In this document: positions 33,351-41,423 of the stretch, in pieces
Numbering within the stretch: position 1 is the stretch's first letter
Layout of the letters: every line of letters starts with the position of its first letter
From: Streptomyces sp. Root431
GTDB lineage: Bacteria; Actinomycetota; Actinomycetes; Streptomycetales; Streptomycetaceae
NCBI RefSeq assembly: GCF_001426585.1
Contig: NZ_LMEI01000013.1
Span: 293,099 to 357,098 of the forward strand
DNA: 64,000 nucleotides
Reading direction: 5' to 3'
Made by a program: the position numbers and the translations under genes
The notes under the pieces: model-generated
Told to the model about the DNA's origin: nothing
Database searches by the model: none
What the model saw: the letters and a program-made list of their open reading frames with translations, nothing else

Positions 33351-34034
33351 TCAACCCAGGGCGAGCCAGCGGATGCCGAGCCGTTCGACCTGTACGGCCT
33401 CCGCTTCGTCCAACGGCTCTCGGCCGGTGGCCTTGCGCAGGAAGTGGGACCGGCTCCATCCCAGCTTGTCGGCCGCCGGGGCGTGCTCCGGGCCGAGGAG
33501 CAGCTCCGTCACCGCGTCACCGGCTGCCGGGGTGAGCCAGGCCTCGCGCCCGAGTGCGTCGGCCAGGTCGAGGCCGTGGACGGCGACTTCCACGACGCGG
33601 GTGAGGACGAACTCCGAGAGGAGCATGGCGTCGCCATGGCGTGTCCGCACGGTCCGACCGCCCGCTTGGGCCCGGCACAGCCGGTCGACCCGCCGCCACG
33701 TCGCGGCGAAGTCCTCGGCGCGGGCGGCTCCGTCGGCCGGCCGCGCCGCACGGTCCTGGGCCAAGGCGATCCTCTTGCCGTTGGTCTGCGGTGAGAAGCG
33801 GTCGTCCGGGCGGTAGTACTCCACCGCGGAGATCTCCGCCTCGCCTGGTTCCGGCGCGTCCAGCATGGCCGGAAGCCAGTCGATCACCACACATACGTGC
33901 CCGAGCAGGTCGCGTACGGTCCAGGGAGTGCAGCGTGTCGGCAGGTCCCACTCGGTCTCGGACAGTCCGGCCACGGCGTCGCCGAGGGCTCCGCATTCCA
34001 GCTGAAACGCTTCGAGAACCTGGTCGTGCCCCAC
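33351..34034 (-). CDS. Maleylpyruvate-isomerase-family mycothiol-dependent-type enzyme (DinB-like)
   Basis: 227 residues of the DinB/YfiT-like four-helix fold in its actinobacterial form. It has L-S-E-T-E-W-D-L-P-T-R-C-T-P-W-T-V-R-D-L-L-G-H, with the metal His in L-L-G-H, and further metal-site residues in V-E-V-A-V-H-G-L-D-L-A. Family members isomerise maleylpyruvate using mycothiol or act as mycothiol S-transferases; many are uncharacterised. The C-terminal part (G-I-R-W-L-A-L-G) is a short extension. Single gene, no aromatic-degradation genes near, so the substrate is open. It lies 235 bases right of the tRNA terminator; the gap between has no recognisable gene. Confidence 0.85.
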   Translation of the reverse strand: MGHDQVLEAFQLECGALGDAVAGLSETEWDLPTRCTPWTVRDLLGHVCVVIDWLPAMLDAPEPGEAEISAVEYYRPDDRFSPQTNGKRIALAQDRAARPADGAARAEDFAATWRRVDRLCRAQAGGRTVRTRHGDAMLLSEFVLTRVVEVAVHGLDLADALGREAWLTPAAGDAVTELLLGPEHAPAADKLGWSRSHFLRKATGREPLDEAEAVQVERLGIRWLALG

Positions 34035-34278
34035 GCTGTGTCGCCTTCCGTCCGTTCACTGTCCCGCGCTCGCTTCGCTGCCCCGCCGGTTCCGCTCCGC
34101 GCTCGCTTCTCAGATCATCGACACGCGGGCCGAAGCGGTCCCGGTTGCAGGGCCGCCGGAAAAGATCGCCAAGCAGGCACCAGCACCGGGCTTCTCCGCC
34201 GATCGTCCTCACGGGGCGCGCAAGAGGCTCCCCGCCATGACCGAACCCGGACCTTCGCCTGACCGACGGCCCCGATGC

Positions 34279-35490
34279 TCACAGCGCGGCCACTGCCACC
34301 GGCGCTTCGGCCTGACCGGCTTGCTCGGCCTGGAGCAGTCGCTGTCGCGTGGCGCCTCCCGAGACGCGGTGCAGGCGGTAGCCGCCCGGCTTGGCGGCCT
34401 CGTCGGCCAGGTGCTTGACGACGCCCTTGCAGACGGCCTCCTTGAGCTTGGCGCCCAGGCGGCCGTCGATGTTGAACCACACCGCGACGTCGGCCCGGTT
34501 GGCGAACTGGAAGATGCCGTCCGCCCGGCCCAGGCTGATGCACTGGGCCGCGAAGGACTGGTTGAGGGTCTCGGGCCGGTCACCCGCGATCCGGGCCAGC
34601 ACCGTGTCGGCGGCGCGCGCGCCCATCGGCATCGCGGCCTGGCAACTCATCCGCAGCGGCAGGCCCGACGGCGCCGCCGAGTCCCCGGCGGCGATGATCC
34701 GTTCGTCGTCCACGCTGGTCAGCGTCTCGTCCGTGAGCAGCCGGCCCAGGGCGTCGGTGCTCAGCCCACTGCGCACCGCCAGGTCCGGTACGCCGAAGCC
34801 GACGGTCCAGATGGTCACCTCGCTCGACAGCGTGCGGCCGTCGGCGAGCCGTACGGCGTCGCGGGTCACGGCCGTCACCTTCGTGCCGGGGCCGTCGAGG
34901 ACGGTCACCCCGAGTCTGGCCAGCCGCTGGGCGACCGAGCGCCGGCCCCGGGGGTGCAGGTACGGGCCGAGCTCCCCGCCGCACACCAGCGTCACCGCGC
35001 GGCCCGCCTCCGAAAGTTCGGCGGCGGTCTCGATGCCGGTCGGACCGGCTCCTACCACCGTCACCGCGGCCGTCGCGGGCGCGGCGTCGAGGATCGGCCG
35101 CAGCCGCCCGGCCTCCTCGAAGGTGCCGAGGGGATGGGCGAACTCGGCCGCCCCGGGCACGCTCGGGTCTGCGCTGCCACTGCCCACCGCGTAGACCAGA
35201 TAGTCGTAGCCGACCGTGCCGCCGCCCGCCAGCTCCACGGCACGCCCGGCCGAGTCGATCCGGGTCACGCTGTCGACCACCAGCCGTATGCCCTCGGCCA
35301 GGACCTCCCGGTAGTCGACGACCGCCGTGTCGGTGCCGCCCACCAACTGGTGGAGGCGGATGCGGTGGACGAAGTCCGGGCGCGGATTGACCAGCGTCAC
35401 CGTCACGTCACCGCGCTGCGTCAGACGGTTGGCCGCCATGACGCCCGCGTACCCTCCGCCGATCACGACCACATCGGTGTTCTCGTTCAT
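34279..35490 (-). CDS. NDH-2-like FAD-dependent pyridine nucleotide oxidoreductase
   Basis: 403 residues with two dinucleotide folds: V-V-V-I-G-G-G-Y-A-G-V-M-A-A at the start (FAD) and V-T-V-V-G-A-G-P-T-G-I-E-T-A-A-E near residue 145 (NAD(P)H). An A-A-G-D-S-A motif near 290 is the second FAD contact. This is the layout of type II NADH dehydrogenases and AIF-like proteins, without the C-terminal membrane helix of true NDH-2. It is probably under the divergent TetR protein, whose candidate operator lies between the two starts. Substrate not known. Confidence 0.88.
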   Translation of the reverse strand: MNENTDVVVIGGGYAGVMAANRLTQRGDVTVTLVNPRPDFVHRIRLHQLVGGTDTAVVDYREVLAEGIRLVVDSVTRIDSAGRAVELAGGGTVGYDYLVYAVGSGSADPSVPGAAEFAHPLGTFEEAGRLRPILDAAPATAAVTVVGAGPTGIETAAELSEAGRAVTLVCGGELGPYLHPRGRRSVAQRLARLGVTVLDGPGTKVTAVTRDAVRLADGRTLSSEVTIWTVGFGVPDLAVRSGLSTDALGRLLTDETLTSVDDERIIAAGDSAAPSGLPLRMSCQAAMPMGARAADTVLARIAGDRPETLNQSFAAQCISLGRADGIFQFANRADVAVWFNIDGRLGAKLKEAVCKGVVKHLADEAAKPGGYRLHRVSGGATRQRLLQAEQAGQAEAPVAVAAL

Positions 35491-35595
35491 GGTGCGTCCT
35501 CCACTTCAAGGGGTCGACCTCAAGACACCGACGCCCGGGTTCCTGTGACAGGTACGGCTGTGTGACCTGCCCCACATTGAGTTCACGATTGTGCT

Positions 35596-35619
35596 GTCAC
35601 TGCACTGCTGTGCAGCGAC
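35596..35619. promoter_or_regulatory. Candidate TetR operator
   Basis: CTGCAC-TGCT-GTGCAG at 35600-35615 is a perfect inverted repeat, extended by GTC/GAC to 24 bp with one mismatched pair. Located between the divergent oxidoreductase and TetR genes. Confidence 0.55.
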
Positions 35620-35692
35620 TGCATGAAGATATACTTATGCCCTGAGGGGGCGTCAAGAGCCCACCGACCCGATCCGGGAGCGAGAGGCCACG

Positions 35693-36334
35693 ATGACCAG
35701 TGACGATCCGGTCCGCCGCGGCGGCCGTGAAGCGCAGCGCCGCCGCACCCGCAAGGCGATCGTCGAGGCGGCGGTCCGGCTGAGCGCCGGCGGAGCGACA
35801 CCGTCCATCGACGAGATCGCGGCCGACGCCGACGTGTCGCGGCGCACGGTCTACGCGTACTTCCCGAGCCTCGACCACCTACTGATCGACGCGACCGCCG
35901 GCGCGCTCAACGAGCCCCCGGTCGAGGAAGCGCTGAACGACCCCGCACTGACCGGCGACCCCGCGGGCCGGGTGGACGCCCTCATAAGGACGCTGTTGAC
36001 GTACTCACCGCAGTCGCTTCCTCTCGGCCGCCGACTGATCCGCCTGACCGTCGATCAACCGGCAGGCGAGACTCCGGAGCCGACCGGGCCGCGCCGCGGC
36101 CCTCGCCGGATCCAGTGGCTGGAGCAGGCCTGCGAACCGCTCCGCGACACGCTGAGCCAGGAGTCGTACCAGCGGCTGATCTCGGCCCTGACCATCGTGG
36201 TCGGCTGGGAAGCGCAGATCGCCCTGCGCGACGTCCGCGGCCTGGGCCCGGAGGCCGAGGAGGAGGCCATCACCTGGGCGGCGCGCGCCCTGGTGGAGGC
36301 GGCGATCAGGGAACACGAGGCGGACGGCCCGTAA
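35693..36334 (+). CDS. TetR-family transcriptional regulator
   Basis: 213 residues. N-terminal HTH: R-K-A-I-V-E-A-A-V-R-L-S ... S-I-D-E-I-A-A-D-A-D-V-S-R-R-T-V-Y-A-Y-F-P-S-L-D-H-L-L. The C-terminal ligand domain is helical (Q-W-L-E-Q-A-C-E-P-L, A-L-T-I-V-V-G-W-E-A). GAGAGG precedes the ATG. It most likely represses the divergent oxidoreductase gene and itself. Confidence 0.92.
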   Translation: MTSDDPVRRGGREAQRRRTRKAIVEAAVRLSAGGATPSIDEIAADADVSRRTVYAYFPSLDHLLIDATAGALNEPPVEEALNDPALTGDPAGRVDALIRTLLTYSPQSLPLGRRLIRLTVDQPAGETPEPTGPRRGPRRIQWLEQACEPLRDTLSQESYQRLISALTIVVGWEAQIALRDVRGLGPEAEEEAITWAARALVEAAIREHEADGP

Positions 36335-36419
36335 GACGACGGCTCCCCACGCCGGCCGACACCGACAGCGGACGACGAGGCGGCGGCCCGACGGGCGATG
36401 CCGGAGGCTCGGGCCGTCC

Positions 36420-36727
36420 TTCCGAAATGCTGCACTCGGGGCGAGTCAATATCTATGACCGCGGGCCGAGAATTTACCGGGCCCCGCAGTGAGAGTTTTT
36501 ACCGCAACGCACGGAGAGCGATTGCTCTCCGCACAGAAACCGCTGCGGCATGCTACTGTCGATATCAGTTGCAGTTTTGGTACCCAAAGACTTCAAGTGC
36601 CTTCAGGCGGCCTTCCGCCGCTTGGGAGCGCTTTTTACTTCCGGTCATTTTCCGGGCAGGGCATCATCGCGGCGACACGGCATCCGTAAAGTGCGGGTGC
36701 CGGTGTACTGCCCAAAGGAGATATGAC
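36420..36727 (+). promoter_or_regulatory. Long AT-richer leader of the cold-shock gene
   Basis: The 393-base gap between tetR and the cold-shock gene has no coding sense. From about 36420 it is less GC-rich than its surroundings, with T-runs (GTTTTTACC, GCTTTTTACTT), an 8-bp stem with GATT loop at 36512-36531 and a GGCGG-CCTT-CCGCC hairpin at 36606-36619. Cold-shock mRNAs often have long structured leaders, so this is probably the promoter plus a regulatory 5' UTR. Exact start unknown. Confidence 0.5.
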
Positions 36728-36931
36728 ATGGCTGCTGGCACCGTGAAGTGGTTCAACGCGGAAAAGGGCTTCGGCTTCATCGAGCAGGACGGTGGCGGCC
36801 CCGACGTGTTCGCCCACTACTCGAACATCGCCGCCCAGGGCTTCCGCGAGCTGCAGGAGGGCCAGAAGGTCACCTTCGACATCGCGCAGGGCCAGAAGGG
36901 CCCGACGGCCGAGAACATCGTTCCCGCCTGA
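36728..36931 (+). CDS. Cold-shock protein (CspA family)
   Basis: 67 residues, a single OB-fold cold-shock domain: G-T-V-K-W-F-N-A-E-K-G-F-G-F-I (RNP1) and D-V-F-A-H-Y-S (RNP2), with G-Q-K-V-T-F-D. It binds single-stranded RNA or DNA as an RNA chaperone. AAAGGAGAT precedes the ATG. It is followed by a strong terminator, then by a DEAD-box helicase gene, which suits joint action on RNA structure in the cold. A long leader precedes it. Confidence 0.97.
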   Translation: MAAGTVKWFNAEKGFGFIEQDGGGPDVFAHYSNIAAQGFRELQEGQKVTFDIAQGQKGPTAENIVPA

Positions 36932-36948
36932 AGCTGACGCGTAGTTCG

Positions 36949-36988
36949 TAGCCGGGACCCGCATCCCTCGGGGTGCGGGTCCCGGCTA
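36949..36988 (+). terminator. Terminator after the cold-shock gene
   Basis: TAGCCGGGACCCGCA and its complement around a 10-base loop, 18 bases past the stop codon. Confidence 0.88.
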
Positions 36989-37160
36989 CACGCATTTTCC
37001 GGCAGCGGTTTCACCGGCAGGACGACCGCCGGTCCCCGCCGCCCACGGACCTCGGATTTCAGCGCCTGCGCCGATACGGATTCCATGCGGGCGAGATTCG
37101 CTTTCGCATTCTCATCGGCCCGTTCTTTTGGTTCCCCGCGCAGCTCCACCGCTGCGGGAA

Positions 37161-37188
37161 TTCCTTGATGACGTGCCGCATCAAGGAA
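37161..37188 (+). promoter_or_regulatory. Hairpin that pairs with the helicase ribosome site
   Basis: TTCCTTGATG (37161-37170) is the exact complement of CATCAAGGAA (37179-37188). The 3' arm contains the AAGGAA part of the Shine-Dalgarno sequence of the ATG at 37197, so the stem would hide the ribosome site. Confidence 0.6.
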
Positions 37189-37196
37189 GGTTCCGA

Positions 37197-38699
37197 ATGA
37201 ACCCCACACGTACGAATAGCCGCTCCTCCCACGGACGCCGCCGCGCCGGCGGCCCCTCCTTCGGCTCCACCGCCGCTCCCGTCCGGGCCGGTCGCTTCGG
37301 TTCGTCCGCCCCCAGCCGTGCGGGAGACCCGAGCCGCTCGGGCGGCCGCGGCCGTCGGCCCGCCGCGGTGCAGGGAGAGTTCGCCCTCCCGAAGACGATC
37401 ACGCCCCCGCTGCCCGCCGTCGAGTCGTTCGGCGAACTCGACATGCCCAGGGAGCTCCTGGCCGCGCTCACCGCGCAGGGCGTGTCCGTGCCGTTCCCGA
37501 TCCAGGGCGCGACCCTGCCGAACTCCCTCGTGGGCCGCGACGTGCTGGGCCGCGGCCGGACCGGCTCCGGCAAGACCCTCGCCTTCGGCCTGGCCCTCCT
37601 CGCCCGCACCGCCGGGCGGCGCGCCGAGCCCCGCCGGCCGATCGCCCTCGTCCTGGTCCCCACCCGCGAGCTGGCCCAGCAGGTGACCGACGCCCTCACT
37701 CCGTACGCTCGCGCCGTCAGGCTGCGGCTGGCGACCGTGGTCGGCGGCATGCCCATCGGGCGCCAGGCCGGCGCCCTGCGCGGCGGTGCCGAGGTCGTCG
37801 TCGCCACCCCCGGGCGCCTCAAGGACCTCATCGACCGAGGCGACTGCGGGCTGGACCAGGTCGCGATCACCGTCCTGGACGAGGCCGACCAGATGGCCGA
37901 CATGGGCTTCATGCCCCAGGTCACCGCTCTCCTGGACCAGGTGCGCCCCGACGGCCAGCGGATGCTGTTCTCCGCCACCCTGGACCGCAACGTCGACCTC
38001 CTGGTCCGCCGCTACCTCACCGACCCCGTCGTCCACTCCGTCGACCCCTCCCAGGGCGCGGTCACCACGATGGAGCACCACCTCCTGCACGTGCACGGCG
38101 CCGACAAGCACCGCGTGACGACGGAGATCGCGGCGCGCGAGGGCCGGGTGATCATGTTCCTGGACACCAAGCACGCCGTGGACCGGCTCACCCAGGACCT
38201 CCTCGACAGCGGAGTGCGCGCCGCGGGGCTCCACGGCGGCAAGTCCCAGCCCCAGCGCACCCGCACCCTCGCCCAGTTCAAGACGGGCCACGTCACCGTC
38301 CTGGTCGCCACGAACGTCGCCGCCCGTGGCATCCACGTCGACAACCTCGACCTCGTCGTCAACGTGGACCCGCCGACCGACCACAAGGACTACCTCCACC
38401 GCGGCGGCCGCACCGCCCGCGCGGGTGAGTCCGGCAGCGTCGTCACCCTGGTCACCGCCAACCAGCGGCGCGGCCTGACCCGCCTCATGGCCGACGCCGG
38501 CATCGTGCCCAAGACCACCCAGGTCCGCTCCGGCGAGGAAGCGCTCCACCGGATCACCGGCGCCCGGACCCCCTCCGGCGTCCCGGTCACCATCACCGCG
38601 CCGCCGGCCGAGCAGCGCAAGCGCGGCCCGGTGTCCCGCGGTCGACGGAGCGCCGCCTCGGCGGCCCGCCGCGCGAGCGCGCAGCGGTCCGGCGCGTGA
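37197..38699 (+). CDS. DEAD-box ATP-dependent RNA helicase
   Basis: 500 residues. A basic, Ser/Gly/Arg-rich N-terminal extension of about 65 residues precedes the helicase core: G-R-T-G-S-G-K-T (motif I), P-T-R-E-L-A-Q-Q (Ia), T-P-G-R-L (Ib), L-D-E-A-D-Q-M (II), F-S-A-T (III), A-R-G-I-H-V-D (V) and H-R-G-G-R-T-A-R-A-G (VI). A basic tail (R-K-R-G-P-V-S-R-G-R-R-S) follows. It unwinds short RNA duplexes; it lies beside the cold-shock gene and its ribosome site is in a hairpin, which suggests cold-linked control. The ATG at 37197 has AAGGAAGG ahead of it. Confidence 0.95.
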   Translation: MNPTRTNSRSSHGRRRAGGPSFGSTAAPVRAGRFGSSAPSRAGDPSRSGGRGRRPAAVQGEFALPKTITPPLPAVESFGELDMPRELLAALTAQGVSVPFPIQGATLPNSLVGRDVLGRGRTGSGKTLAFGLALLARTAGRRAEPRRPIALVLVPTRELAQQVTDALTPYARAVRLRLATVVGGMPIGRQAGALRGGAEVVVATPGRLKDLIDRGDCGLDQVAITVLDEADQMADMGFMPQVTALLDQVRPDGQRMLFSATLDRNVDLLVRRYLTDPVVHSVDPSQGAVTTMEHHLLHVHGADKHRVTTEIAAREGRVIMFLDTKHAVDRLTQDLLDSGVRAAGLHGGKSQPQRTRTLAQFKTGHVTVLVATNVAARGIHVDNLDLVVNVDPPTDHKDYLHRGGRTARAGESGSVVTLVTANQRRGLTRLMADAGIVPKTTQVRSGEEALHRITGARTPSGVPVTITAPPAEQRKRGPVSRGRRSAASAARRASAQRSGA

Positions 38700-38778
38700 G
38701 CCCGCGGCGGTCCGGCGCCGGCCCGGCGGTCCTTACGCCCCGTGCACAGGAAACCGACCCATCTCCGCAGGAGGCATT

Positions 38779-39141
38779 TTGACGCTGGTCCAGACGCAGC
38801 CCCGCTCGGCGAACGCCACCCCCGTGGACAGGAAGAACGCCACCCCTGTGGACAGGGCGATGGCCGACGCCACGGAAACGGCCGCACCGAGGGTCGGTGA
38901 CGACATGACCGTGGAAGTGGCCCTGTCCGTCGTGATCAGTGCCCGTGCGGGGCATCTGCTCATCTGTGACGACGACGGTCTGTGCACCCGCCTGGTGACC
39001 CGGGCCCAGCTCGCCGCCGTCCGTGACAGCAGCGCGTACACGGACCGCATCCGGCTGCGCGACGTCCCGACGAGAAACCGTCGGAGCGGCGCCCTGCCCG
39101 TCGCGGCCGGGTACGGCCGCGCTCCGGGCGCTCCCGCCTGA
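38779..39141 (+). CDS. Small unknown protein downstream of the helicase
   Basis: 120 residues starting at TTG with GCAGGAGG ahead. The N-terminal 30 residues hold a near-duplicate (N-A-T-P-V-D-R twice, from a 24-base spaced repeat), and the core is M-T-V-E-V-A-L-S-V-V-I-S-A-R-A-G-H-L-L-I-C-D-D-D-G-L-C-T-R-L-V-T, which looks like half of a CBS-type beta-alpha-beta unit. No signal peptide. Probably in the same transcript as the helicase (79-base gap) and the next gene. Confidence 0.7.
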   Translation: MTLVQTQPRSANATPVDRKNATPVDRAMADATETAAPRVGDDMTVEVALSVVISARAGHLLICDDDGLCTRLVTRAQLAAVRDSSAYTDRIRLRDVPTRNRRSGALPVAAGYGRAPGAPA

Positions 39142-39190
39142 ACCGACTCGTCGCGGCCGGTCCCTTCTCCCCTTCTCCCTGTGAGGCACC

Positions 39191-39502
39191 ATGCGTTGTG
39201 TCATCGCCCGGTTCCCGTTCGATCTGACCAAGAGCGGCGTCCTGGAATCCATGAAGGGCATCAAGCCCGAGCCGGTCACCGGCGAATCCGTGATCATCGG
39301 CCGCCGCACCTACCCCGCCAAGCAGGTCGGCCAGGTCGTCACCCGCCAGGACCGCCGTGACTTCAGCGCCGGCGAAGTCCTGAGGGCCATGACCCGGCTC
39401 GGCTTCACCTGCCGGGGGCTTCCCGACGCCGATGCCCACGCACCCGGCCTCAGCCCGGTCCAGCAGGCGTCCGCGCTGCTCGGCACCCCGGTCGCCGTCT
39501 GA
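39191..39502 (+). CDS. Small conserved-type protein of the cold-shock block
   Basis: 103 residues: M-R-C-V-I-A-R-F-P-F-D-L-T-K-S-G-V-L-E-S-M-K-G, then I-I-G-R-R-T-Y-P-A-K-Q-V-G-Q-V-V and a C-terminal helix ending in L-G-T-P-V-A-V. No domain recognised. It is 49 bases from the previous gene and ends at a perfect terminator, so it is the last gene of the helicase transcript. I recall similar small genes beside helicases in other streptomycetes, unverified. Confidence 0.72.
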   Translation: MRCVIARFPFDLTKSGVLESMKGIKPEPVTGESVIIGRRTYPAKQVGQVVTRQDRRDFSAGEVLRAMTRLGFTCRGLPDADAHAPGLSPVQQASALLGTPVAV

Positions 39503-39538
39503 CCGACGGGACCGGCGCGAGCCGCCATCGAAACACCA

Positions 39539-39576
39539 GGAGGGCCCGACCGGCACACGTGCCGGTCGGGCCCTCC
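39539..39576. terminator. Perfect 18-bp-stem terminator
   Basis: GGAGGGCCCGACCGGCAC pairs with its complement around AC. It lies between the convergent small gene and the GvpU-like gene. Confidence 0.92.
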
Positions 39577-39608
39577 CGCGTGCCGAGGGTTTCCCCAGCG
39601 GCGCTGTG

Positions 39609-39968
39609 TCAGTGGTCGGAGTAGCTGAAGTCGCCCATGGTCCAGGCGCTGACGTCCGCGATCGCGACGCGGTACATCCCGCCCGTCTCGGGGATCCCCA
39701 CCGTGCCCTGAAGGATGCGGGCCACGTGGAAGTGCAGGTGCGTGGGCGGGCCCTCACCGCGTGACATGGCGGTGAAGACGGCGGAGAACTCGCCCAAGCG
39801 GGCCGAGTCCGTCAGGACCTCCGACACCCGCTGCCTCCACACGGCTTCGGGAGCCAGTCGACCGGTGATGACAGCACCACCGGTGACCACGGTCAGGGAC
39901 ATCTGATTGCTCTGCCCGGACTCCACCAGGGCGGCGACGTCAACGAGCAGCTCGTCAGGCTTCGACAT
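39609..39968 (-). CDS. Small protein resembling gas-vesicle accessory GvpU
   Basis: 119 residues with S-L-T-V-V-T-G-G-A-V-I-T-G-R-L-A-P-E-A-V-W near residue 25 and H-L-H-F-H-V-A-R-I-L near 77. The G-x-V-I-(S/T)-G-x-x-x pattern and the length recall GvpU-type accessory proteins, but no other gas vesicle genes are in the window and the match is by eye. It could equally be an unrelated beta-rich protein. Single gene, with no clear ribosome site. Confidence 0.62.
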   Translation of the reverse strand: MSKPDELLVDVAALVESGQSNQMSLTVVTGGAVITGRLAPEAVWRQRVSEVLTDSARLGEFSAVFTAMSRGEGPPTHLHFHVARILQGTVGIPETGGMYRVAIADVSAWTMGDFSYSDH

Positions 39969-40640
39969 GAGACCCGATTCTATTCACCGGCCGTCCCGCG
40001 CCCCACCTGCGGTGGAGGCGGCTCCGCACATCCTGGACCGGCCGTGAAGGACTAGCTCTTCTCCCGACACATAAAAATCTACCTCGGCCAGAGTAGACAT
40101 TGGGTGGTGGCGTGGTTATGGTTTCTGTCGTAGCCCAGCGAGACAAGAGGGCCTGGCAGAGACGAACTGCCGGGCAGCAGTACCCGCAGGTGCAGTTGGC
40201 AGGGCGGTTCGGTGGTGGAGTTCCGAAGCCAGGGTTTTCGCAGGACGGCGACGGGACTGACGACCGGACCGGGTGGCCCGCAGTGATCAGGGGCCGCCAC
40301 GAACGGGACCGCAGTCATGGCAGTCGCGGTACCCGTCAGTGCAGTACGCAGGAGAAGTACCGGCAGTACGCAGTACAAGCAGTACAAGCAGTACGCAGTA
40401 CCAGCAGTACGCAGTCCCCCGTTGGGAAACAGTTGATCACCGAGGGAAGAACGGAGGAGCCGAGCGCCATCAGGATCGCCCGGGCGGAATTCTTGAGCCC
40501 GGGTACCGCAGGACATCGATAGTGAGGTGGTCTCCGGTCAAGCAACCGCGATCCCCGCGTTCCCGACAGCGTCTCGGTCGGGTCGGCGGAAACAGAAGGC
40601 CGGTGCAGTATCAGGACCGGCAGATGGTGTAGTAGTTCCT
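39969..40640. other. Non-coding stretch with no supported gene
   Basis: About 670 bases without a credible coding frame: third-position bias is lost and the open frames consist of repeat. It holds the GCAGTAC repeat (40336-40415) and ends at a hairpin (40643-40675) just before the MerR-type gene. It may be a long leader RNA, a small RNA gene or decayed sequence. Confidence 0.6.
40336..40415. repeat. GCAGTAC-type tandem repeats
   Basis: About seven copies of GCAGTAC with 2-4-base spacers in about 80 bases, within a 670-base stretch that lacks codon bias. Similar runs before this type of MerR gene are recalled from other streptomycetes, unverified. Confidence 0.82.
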
Positions 40641-40642
40641 TC

Positions 40643-40675
40643 GGGGCCCTGGTGCCAGTACGGCACCAGGGCCCC
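40643..40675 (+). terminator. Strong hairpin (terminator or attenuator) before the MerR-type gene
   Basis: GGGGCCCTGGTGCC and its perfect complement around AGTAC, 26 bases before the start codon. It should end any transcript coming from the repeat region. Confidence 0.75.
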
Positions 40676-40701
40676 TCCACGCGTTCACCAGAGAGGTGCA
40701 A

Positions 40702-41040
40702 GTGACAGCAGACAACTCCTTCGACCGTCTCGACGACGACGACTACCCCGCCTACACGATGGGCCGGGCCGCCGAGATGATCGGCACCACCCAGGGATTC
40801 CTGCGCGCCCTCGGTGAAGCGCGCCTCATCACTCCGCTTCGCTCCGGCGGCGGCCACCGCCGCTACTCCCGCTACCAGCTGCGCATCGCCGCCCGCGCCC
40901 GGGAGCTGGTCGACCAGGGCACCCCCATCGAGGCCGCCTGCCGCATCATCATCCTCGAAGACCAGCTCGAAGAAGCCCAGCGCATCAACGCCGAGTACCG
41001 CCGCGCCGCCGAATCATCCCCTCCGCCGGCCTCGGACTGA
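40702..41040 (+). CDS. MerR-type helix-turn-helix regulator (short)
   Basis: 112 residues starting at GTG (V-T-A-D-N-S-F-D-R-L-D-D-D-D-Y). HTH: Y-T-M-G-R-A-A-E-M-I-G-T-T-Q-G-F-L-R-A-L-G-E-A-R-L-I-T-P ... G-G-H-R-R-Y-S-R-Y-Q-L, followed by a helix pair and a short dimerising coil (I-I-I-L-E-D-Q-L-E-E-A-Q-R-I-N-A). No effector domain. GAGAGG lies 5 bases before the start. The leader contains a strong hairpin and a tandem repeat, so its expression may be attenuated. Target unknown. Confidence 0.88.
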   Translation: MTADNSFDRLDDDDYPAYTMGRAAEMIGTTQGFLRALGEARLITPLRSGGGHRRYSRYQLRIAARARELVDQGTPIEAACRIIILEDQLEEAQRINAEYRRAAESSPPPASD

Positions 41041-41066
41041 GTCGATTGAGCCCGTGGTCGGCGGGC

Positions 41067-41423
41067 TCAGCGGCGGGCCAGTTGGCGTTCACCGTTCGCC
41101 CCGGGCTCGTAGGGAAGGCCGTAGTGCCGGAAGACCTCTTCCTCGTCCTCGGCAGGAAGTACGTCGTCGGTGCCGATCGAAGGGCACTGCTTCACCAGTG
41201 CCTTGTCGTGGGCGACCCGCACATAGCCCGGCCCCACCGTCGCACCGTCCAGGGGGGCGAACACCAGACGGTGGCGGGTGGGCAGACCGACCCGGATCGT
41301 GGCCATGGCCGGCTCATCGGTGCTGGTGTCGACGTAGACCGCCTCCAGCTCTCCGATCCTGTGGCCCCGCGCGTCCACGACGTCGTGGGTTCTCCACTCA
41401 CGGATGTCCGCCATCTGGATCAT
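41067..41423 (-). CDS. PRC-barrel domain protein
   Basis: 118 residues. The PRC-barrel (small beta barrel) begins I-R-E-W-R-T-H-D-V-V-D-A-R-G-H-R-I-G-E-L-E-A-V-Y-V-D-T, ending near residue 85. A C-terminal segment contains E-D-E-E-E-V-F-R-H-Y-G-L-P-Y-E, a motif seen in other actinobacterial PRC proteins. Stress-related function is guessed for such proteins. AAGGAG 6 bases before the ATG fixes the start. Convergent with the MerR-type gene. Confidence 0.83.
   Translation of the reverse strand: MIQMADIREWRTHDVVDARGHRIGELEAVYVDTSTDEPAMATIRVGLPTRHRLVFAPLDGATVGPGYVRVAHDKALVKQCPSIGTDDVLPAEDEEEVFRHYGLPYEPGANGERQLARR

Noticed and set aside
40100..40522. Open frame of 140 codons in the repeat region
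   Set aside because: No codon bias, much of it is GCAGTAC repeat (Q-Y-A-V-Q-A-V), and opposite-strand frames are as long. Treated as non-coding.
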